From Prevotella sp. (GTDB lineage: Bacteria; Bacteroidota; Bacteroidia; Bacteroidales; Bacteroidaceae): a stretch of DNA of 64,000 nt. Location: positions 1-64,000 of the forward strand of contig JAFQQY010000050.1 in assembly GCA_017410365.1 (NCBI GenBank), given 5' to 3'. Shown here one piece after another: positions 60,486-64,000 of the stretch; position 1 is the stretch's first letter, and the number at the start of each line of letters is the position of its first letter. A model generated the notes under the pieces. That model searched no databases and was not told the DNA's origin. It saw only the letters and a program-made list of their open reading frames with translations. The position numbers and the translations under genes were made by a program.

Positions 60486-61349
60486 ATGAAACCAACGGCA
60501 ATATTGCTTCTGCATTGTCCTGACCAAACAGGTATTATTACAGAAGTAACCAAGTTTATTACCGACAACCAAGGAAATATCGTATATCTGGACCAATACG
60601 TAGACAGACAAGACGGAATGTTTTTTATGCGCATAGAATGGGAACTGGATTCATTCCTCATTCCACGCGAGAAAATTAAGGAATATATAGACACTCTTTA
60701 TGCACAAAGATATCAGATGCAATGCTATCTCTATTTTAACGACGAGAAGCCAAGAATGGCCATCTTCGTCAGCAAAATGAGTCATTGCCTTTATGATTTG
60801 TTGGCAAGATATAGAGCAGGAGAATGGGAAGTTGACATCCCATGCATCGTGAGCAATCATGAAGACCTGCGCTATGTTGCCGAGCAATTCGACATTCCTT
60901 ATTATGTTTGGTCAATAAAGAAAGACCATTCAAATAAAGCCGAGGTTGAAGCAGCCGAAATGGAACTGCTAAAGAAAGAAGGGGTAACGAGTATCGTTCT
61001 TGCACGCTACATGCAAATAATAAGCGACGATATGATAAAGGCGTATCCAAACAAGATTATCAACATACACCATTCTTTCCTGCCTGCATTCGTCGGAGCC
61101 AAACCATACCATCAGGCATGGCAGCGTGGTGTGAAAATAATTGGCGCAACAAGCCATTATGTTACAGCCGAACTTGATGCAGGTCCTATCATTGAGCAGG
61201 ATGTGGTTCGCATAAGTCATAAGGACACACCTGAAAGCCTTGTGCTTAAAGGTCGCGATTTGGAAAAAATCGTATTGTCAAGAGCCGTAACAAAGCACAT
61301 TGAGCGCAAGATTCTGACTTACCATAACAAGACTATCATTTTCAGTTAA
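60486..61349 (+). CDS. purU: Formyltetrahydrofolate deformylase
   Basis: Hydrolyses 10-formyl-THF to formate and THF, balancing one-carbon pools. 287 residues: an N-terminal ACT domain (about 1-85, ILLLHCPDQTGIITEVTKFI) and a formyltransferase-fold catalytic domain. NIHHSFLPAFVGAKPYHQAW contains the catalytic His pair and GATSHYVTAELDAGPIIEQD the catalytic Asp. It is joined directly to hisH (stop then ATG with no gap). Confidence 0.93.
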   Translation: MKPTAILLLHCPDQTGIITEVTKFITDNQGNIVYLDQYVDRQDGMFFMRIEWELDSFLIPREKIKEYIDTLYAQRYQMQCYLYFNDEKPRMAIFVSKMSHCLYDLLARYRAGEWEVDIPCIVSNHEDLRYVAEQFDIPYYVWSIKKDHSNKAEVEAAEMELLKKEGVTSIVLARYMQIISDDMIKAYPNKIINIHHSFLPAFVGAKPYHQAWQRGVKIIGATSHYVTAELDAGPIIEQDVVRISHKDTPESLVLKGRDLEKIVLSRAVTKHIERKILTYHNKTIIFS

Positions 61350-61940
61350 ATGAACATAGCAATAGTAAAATACAACGCTGGCAACATCTATTCTGTTGTA
61401 AATGCACTAAAAAGACTTGGAATAGAACCTTTGCTTACAGATGATGCCGAACTTTTGGCAAAGGCTGACAAGGTGCTTTTCCCTGGACAGGGGGAAGCAA
61501 GTGGTGCTATGTCGTATCTGAAAGAGAGAAGACTTGACGAAGTAATAAAGAATCTTAAGCAGCCTGTTCTCGGTATATGTGTAGGACAACAATTGCTTTG
61601 CAAACATTCGGAGGAAGGCAACACCGATTGCATTGGCATATTTGATGCTGAAGTAAAGCGCTTCTGTCCTACCCGTCATGAAGACAAGGTGCCAGCAATG
61701 GGTTGGAATGCGTTATACAACACAAAATCGCCACTGTTCAAGGGATTCACAGACAATGAGTTTGTGTATTTCGTTCATAGCTATTACGTGCCCTTGTGCG
61801 ATGCGACCATAGCAACAGCCGACTATATACTTCCTTATAGCGCCGCTTTATGCAAGGACAATTTCTATTCTACACAATTCCACCCAGAGAAGAGCGGAAG
61901 CGTAGGTGAGCGAATACTTAAAAACTTTCTTGAGATATGA
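61350..61940 (+). CDS. hisH: Imidazole glycerol phosphate synthase glutaminase subunit
   Basis: Supplies ammonia from glutamine to HisF. 196-residue class I amidotransferase. The oxyanion loop is PGQGEASGAM, the nucleophile is the Cys of LGICVGQQLL (about residue 74), and the catalytic His/Glu lie in TQFHPEKSGSVGERIL. It overlaps hisA by 4 bp. Confidence 0.95.
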   Translation: MNIAIVKYNAGNIYSVVNALKRLGIEPLLTDDAELLAKADKVLFPGQGEASGAMSYLKERRLDEVIKNLKQPVLGICVGQQLLCKHSEEGNTDCIGIFDAEVKRFCPTRHEDKVPAMGWNALYNTKSPLFKGFTDNEFVYFVHSYYVPLCDATIATADYILPYSAALCKDNFYSTQFHPEKSGSVGERILKNFLEI

Positions 61941-62662
61941 TAGAACTGATTCCTGCAATAGATATAATTGACGGCAAATGCGTGCGACTTACAAAGGGTG
62001 ATTATGACCAGAAAAAGGTTTATAATGACGATCCCGTTGAAGTGGCAAAGCAATTCGAGTCACTTGGTTTCAGACGTCTTCATGTAGTTGACCTTGACGG
62101 TGCCAAATCAAAACATATAGTAAACGTTGATGTTCTGAAGGCTATAACATCAGCGACTAATCTGATTGTAGATTTCGGTGGTGGTATAAAGACAGACAAC
62201 GACATAGAATTGGCTTTTGCAAATGGAGCATCATTAGTAACTATTGGCTCTATAGCTGTAACACAACCAGAAACGTTCGCTTCATGGTTAGAAAAATATG
62301 GAGCTGACAGGATAATACTTGGTGCTGACGTTAGAAACGGTAAGATATCAATAAACGGTTGGAAAGAAGATTCTGCAGAAGATTTGCTTCCATTCCTGAA
62401 ATATTATATCAACAAGGGAGTAATCAACGTGCTATGCACAGAGATTTCAAAAGACGGCATGCTCGAAGGACCTGCAACAGATTTATATAAGGAAGTGATG
62501 GCAGAATATCCAAATCTCAACCTTATAGCAAGTGGCGGAATATCCAGCAATGAGGACATAAAGGAACTTAACAGACACGGAATACCTTCTGTAGTTTTCG
62601 GCAAGGCTATATATGAAGGCAAAATAGATATGAAAGAACTATGGGATTGGCAAAACGCATAA
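61937..62662 (+). CDS. hisA: Phosphoribosylformimino-5-aminoimidazole carboxamide ribotide isomerase
   Basis: Fourth step of histidine synthesis. A 241-residue TIM barrel with [20 protein letters not shown] at the start (catalytic Asp8), [13 protein letters not shown] in the first half and [14 protein letters not shown] for the phosphate loop. Its end overlaps the start of hisF by 22 bp. Confidence 0.95.
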   Translation: MIELIPAIDIIDGKCVRLTKGDYDQKKVYNDDPVEVAKQFESLGFRRLHVVDLDGAKSKHIVNVDVLKAITSATNLIVDFGGGIKTDNDIELAFANGASLVTIGSIAVTQPETFASWLEKYGADRIILGADVRNGKISINGWKEDSAEDLLPFLKYYINKGVINVLCTEISKDGMLEGPATDLYKEVMAEYPNLNLIASGGISSNEDIKELNRHGIPSVVFGKAIYEGKIDMKELWDWQNA

Positions 62663-63399
62663 TACCTTGTCTTGATGTAAAAGACGGAGAAACTGTAAAA
62701 GGAACCAACTTTATTAATCTGCGTAAAGCTGGCGACCCTGTGGAATTGGGCAAGGCTTACAGTAAAGCAGGAGCCGATGAATTGGTATTCCTTGATATTA
62801 CAGCAAGTTATGAAGGAAGAAAAACCTTCACAGATATGGTTACTCGCGTAGCTGCTGAGATAAACATACCATTTACCGTTGGCGGAGGAATAAACGAACT
62901 TGCCGACGTTGAGAGACTTCTTTATGCAGGTGCAGATAAGGTCAGCATAAATAGTGCTGCCATCCGCAATCCAAATCTTATCGACCAGATAGCCAATCGA
63001 TTTGGTTCGCAGGTATGTGTCTGTGCCATCGATGCCCGATTAGAAGACAAGGAATGGTATTGCTACCTTAAGGGCGGACGCGACAAAACAGAAATAAAGC
63101 TCTTCGATTGGGCCTACGAAGCACAGGAACGTGGAGCTGGTGAGATTTTGTTTACCAGCATGAATCATGATGGTGTCAAAGAAGGTTACGCAAACGAGGC
63201 TTTAGCAGTATTGGCAGACAAGTTGTCAATACCCATCATAGCCAGTGGAGGAGCAGGATGCAAAGAACATTTTTACGATGCCTTCGCCATTGGCAAAGCT
63301 GATGCAGCCCTGGCTGCAAGCGTCTTCCATTTTGGCGAGATACCTGTTCCTGAACTTAAAGAATATTTACACAACAGAGGAATTAACGTACGTTTATAA
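62641..63399 (+). CDS. hisF: Imidazole glycerol phosphate synthase cyclase subunit
   Basis: Forms imidazole glycerol phosphate and AICAR together with HisH. A 252-residue TIM barrel related to His[21 protein letters not shown] holds catalytic Asp12, [20 protein letters not shown] the first phosphate loop and [20 protein letters not shown] the second. The start at 62641 lies inside hisA in another frame and matches the family N-terminus exactly. Confidence 0.96.
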   Translation: MGLAKRIIPCLDVKDGETVKGTNFINLRKAGDPVELGKAYSKAGADELVFLDITASYEGRKTFTDMVTRVAAEINIPFTVGGGINELADVERLLYAGADKVSINSAAIRNPNLIDQIANRFGSQVCVCAIDARLEDKEWYCYLKGGRDKTEIKLFDWAYEAQERGAGEILFTSMNHDGVKEGYANEALAVLADKLSIPIIASGGAGCKEHFYDAFAIGKADAALAASVFHFGEIPVPELKEYLHNRGINVRL

Positions 63400-63408
63400 A
63401 TAAATAAT

Positions 63409-64000
63409 ATGAAGATTGATTTTGAAAAATGTGGCGGTTTAGTACCTGCCATCATTCAGGATGCTACAACAAAAAATGTCCTAATGTTAGGATACATGAA
63501 CGAAGAGGCATACAACAAGACTATAGAGACCCAAAAGGTAACATTCTATAGCCGCAGTCGCCAGTGTCTTTGGACAAAAGGAGAGACTTCTGGCAACTAC
63601 CTTAACCTTGTAAGCATGGCTATTGATTGCGACAACGACACACTTCTTGTTAAGGTCAACCCAGTCGGTCCTACATGTCATACAGGTACAGACACATGTT
63701 GGGGCGAGAAAAACGATGTAAATCCCCTACTCTTCCTTACTTACATTCAGGACTTTATAGAGAAAAGACACAGAGAAATGCCAGAAGGCAGCTATACAAC
63801 ATCGCTTTTCAAGGATGGTATAAACAGAATGGCTCAGAAAGTTGGCGAGGAAGCACTTGAAGCTGTCATCGAGGCAACCAACGGTACAAACGAACGTCTT
63901 GTCTATGAAGGTGCAGACATGCTCTACCACCTTGTAGTATTGCTTACAAGCAAAGGCCTACGCATCGAAGACCTTGCAAAGGAACTGCAAGTACGACATG
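63409..64000 (+). CDS. hisIE: Bifunctional phosphoribosyl-AMP cyclohydrolase / phosphoribosyl-ATP pyrophosphatase (cut by window end)
   Basis: Catalyses steps two and three of histidine synthesis. The frame opens at the ATG at 63409, 9 bp after hisF, and is still open at 64000 (197 codons seen). The HisI part (about 1-110) contains LMLGYMNEEAYNKTIETQKV, WTKGETSGN and the zinc/metal motif GPTCHTGTDTCW. The HisE part (from about 115) contains MPEGSYTTSLFKDGINRMAQ and KVGEEALEAVIEA with MazG-like metal-binding Glu residues. Only a few C-terminal residues should be missing. Confidence 0.93.
   Translation, partial: MKIDFEKCGGLVPAIIQDATTKNVLMLGYMNEEAYNKTIETQKVTFYSRSRQCLWTKGETSGNYLNLVSMAIDCDNDTLLVKVNPVGPTCHTGTDTCWGEKNDVNPLLFLTYIQDFIEKRHREMPEGSYTTSLFKDGINRMAQKVGEEALEAVIEATNGTNERLVYEGADMLYHLVVLLTSKGLRIEDLAKELQVRH

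Overview
The window looks like a chromosomal segment of a Prevotella-like member of the Bacteroidales. Three things support this. Bacteroidetes-type promoters (TAnnTTTG about 7 nt before the RNA start) precede many genes. Clade-typical families are present: a 290-residue primary sigma factor without region 1.1, DUF4270, DUF4296, DUF3256, DUF4492 and DUF5686 proteins, a BspA-like leucine-rich surface protein, and a CarboxypepD_reg/TonB receptor. The isoleucyl-tRNA synthetase is of the long Bacteroidetes type. No rRNA, tRNA, CRISPR array, prophage or complete insertion sequence was seen.

Layout. 0-6.6 kb: uvrD/pcrA helicase, a tiny conserved protein, a DUF4270 lipoprotein, a stand-alone GT5 domain and panC-panD. 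6.6-9.5 kb: a MITE-like element, then a methylmalonyl-CoA epimerase/decarboxylase cluster with no membrane beta subunit. 9.6-14.2 kb: TonB receptor, RNase P RNA, a YihY membrane protein and a cupin. 14.2-19.2 kb: the threonine operon thrA-apgM-like-thrC. 19.4-24.4 kb: an FAD dehydrogenase and a solitary carB. 24.6-36.7 kb: cytochrome bd (DUF4492-cydA-cydB), a GNAT enzyme, a BspA-like protein, a probable 6S RNA, rpoD and a DUF5686 protein, all separated by repeat-rich spacers. 36.7-42.8 kb: an AddA/AddB-like helicase-nuclease pair. 42.8-47.3 kb: MFS transporter, panB, HAD phosphatase, rsmG and an MBL hydrolase. 47.5-56.0 kb: a long minus-strand operon ileS, DksA-like, lspA, DUF4296, small unknown, nucleoside permease, rsmE, DUF3256. 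56.4-60.3 kb: nudC, a lipoprotein, rfbC, an HU-like/SPOR membrane protein and an FHA-like protein. 60.5-64 kb: purU-hisH-hisA-hisF-hisIE, with hisIE cut by the window end.

The coding content is mostly housekeeping: pantothenate, threonine, histidine and one-carbon metabolism, microaerobic respiration, succinate/propionate carbon flow, and DNA repair. The unusual material lies between genes. (1) Four arrays of degenerate tandem units share an exact 22-bp period and lie upstream of uvrD, rpoD and nudC/ileS. (2) Three genes (uvrD, the DUF5686 gene and the HU/SPOR gene) have the -7 box only 4-5 nt before the start codon. The rnpB promoter, used as an internal ruler, then predicts leaderless mRNAs. 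(3) A ~188-bp element with terminal inverted repeats occurs twice in opposite orientation, with a remnant of one end elsewhere. (4) An unannotated structured RNA at 31.8-31.9 kb has 6S RNA architecture with its own promoter and terminator. (5) There is a 30-bp-arm giant hairpin and several composite dispersed repeats, one of which supplies the C-terminus of the DUF4492 protein.

All calls come from reading the sequence; no database search was possible.
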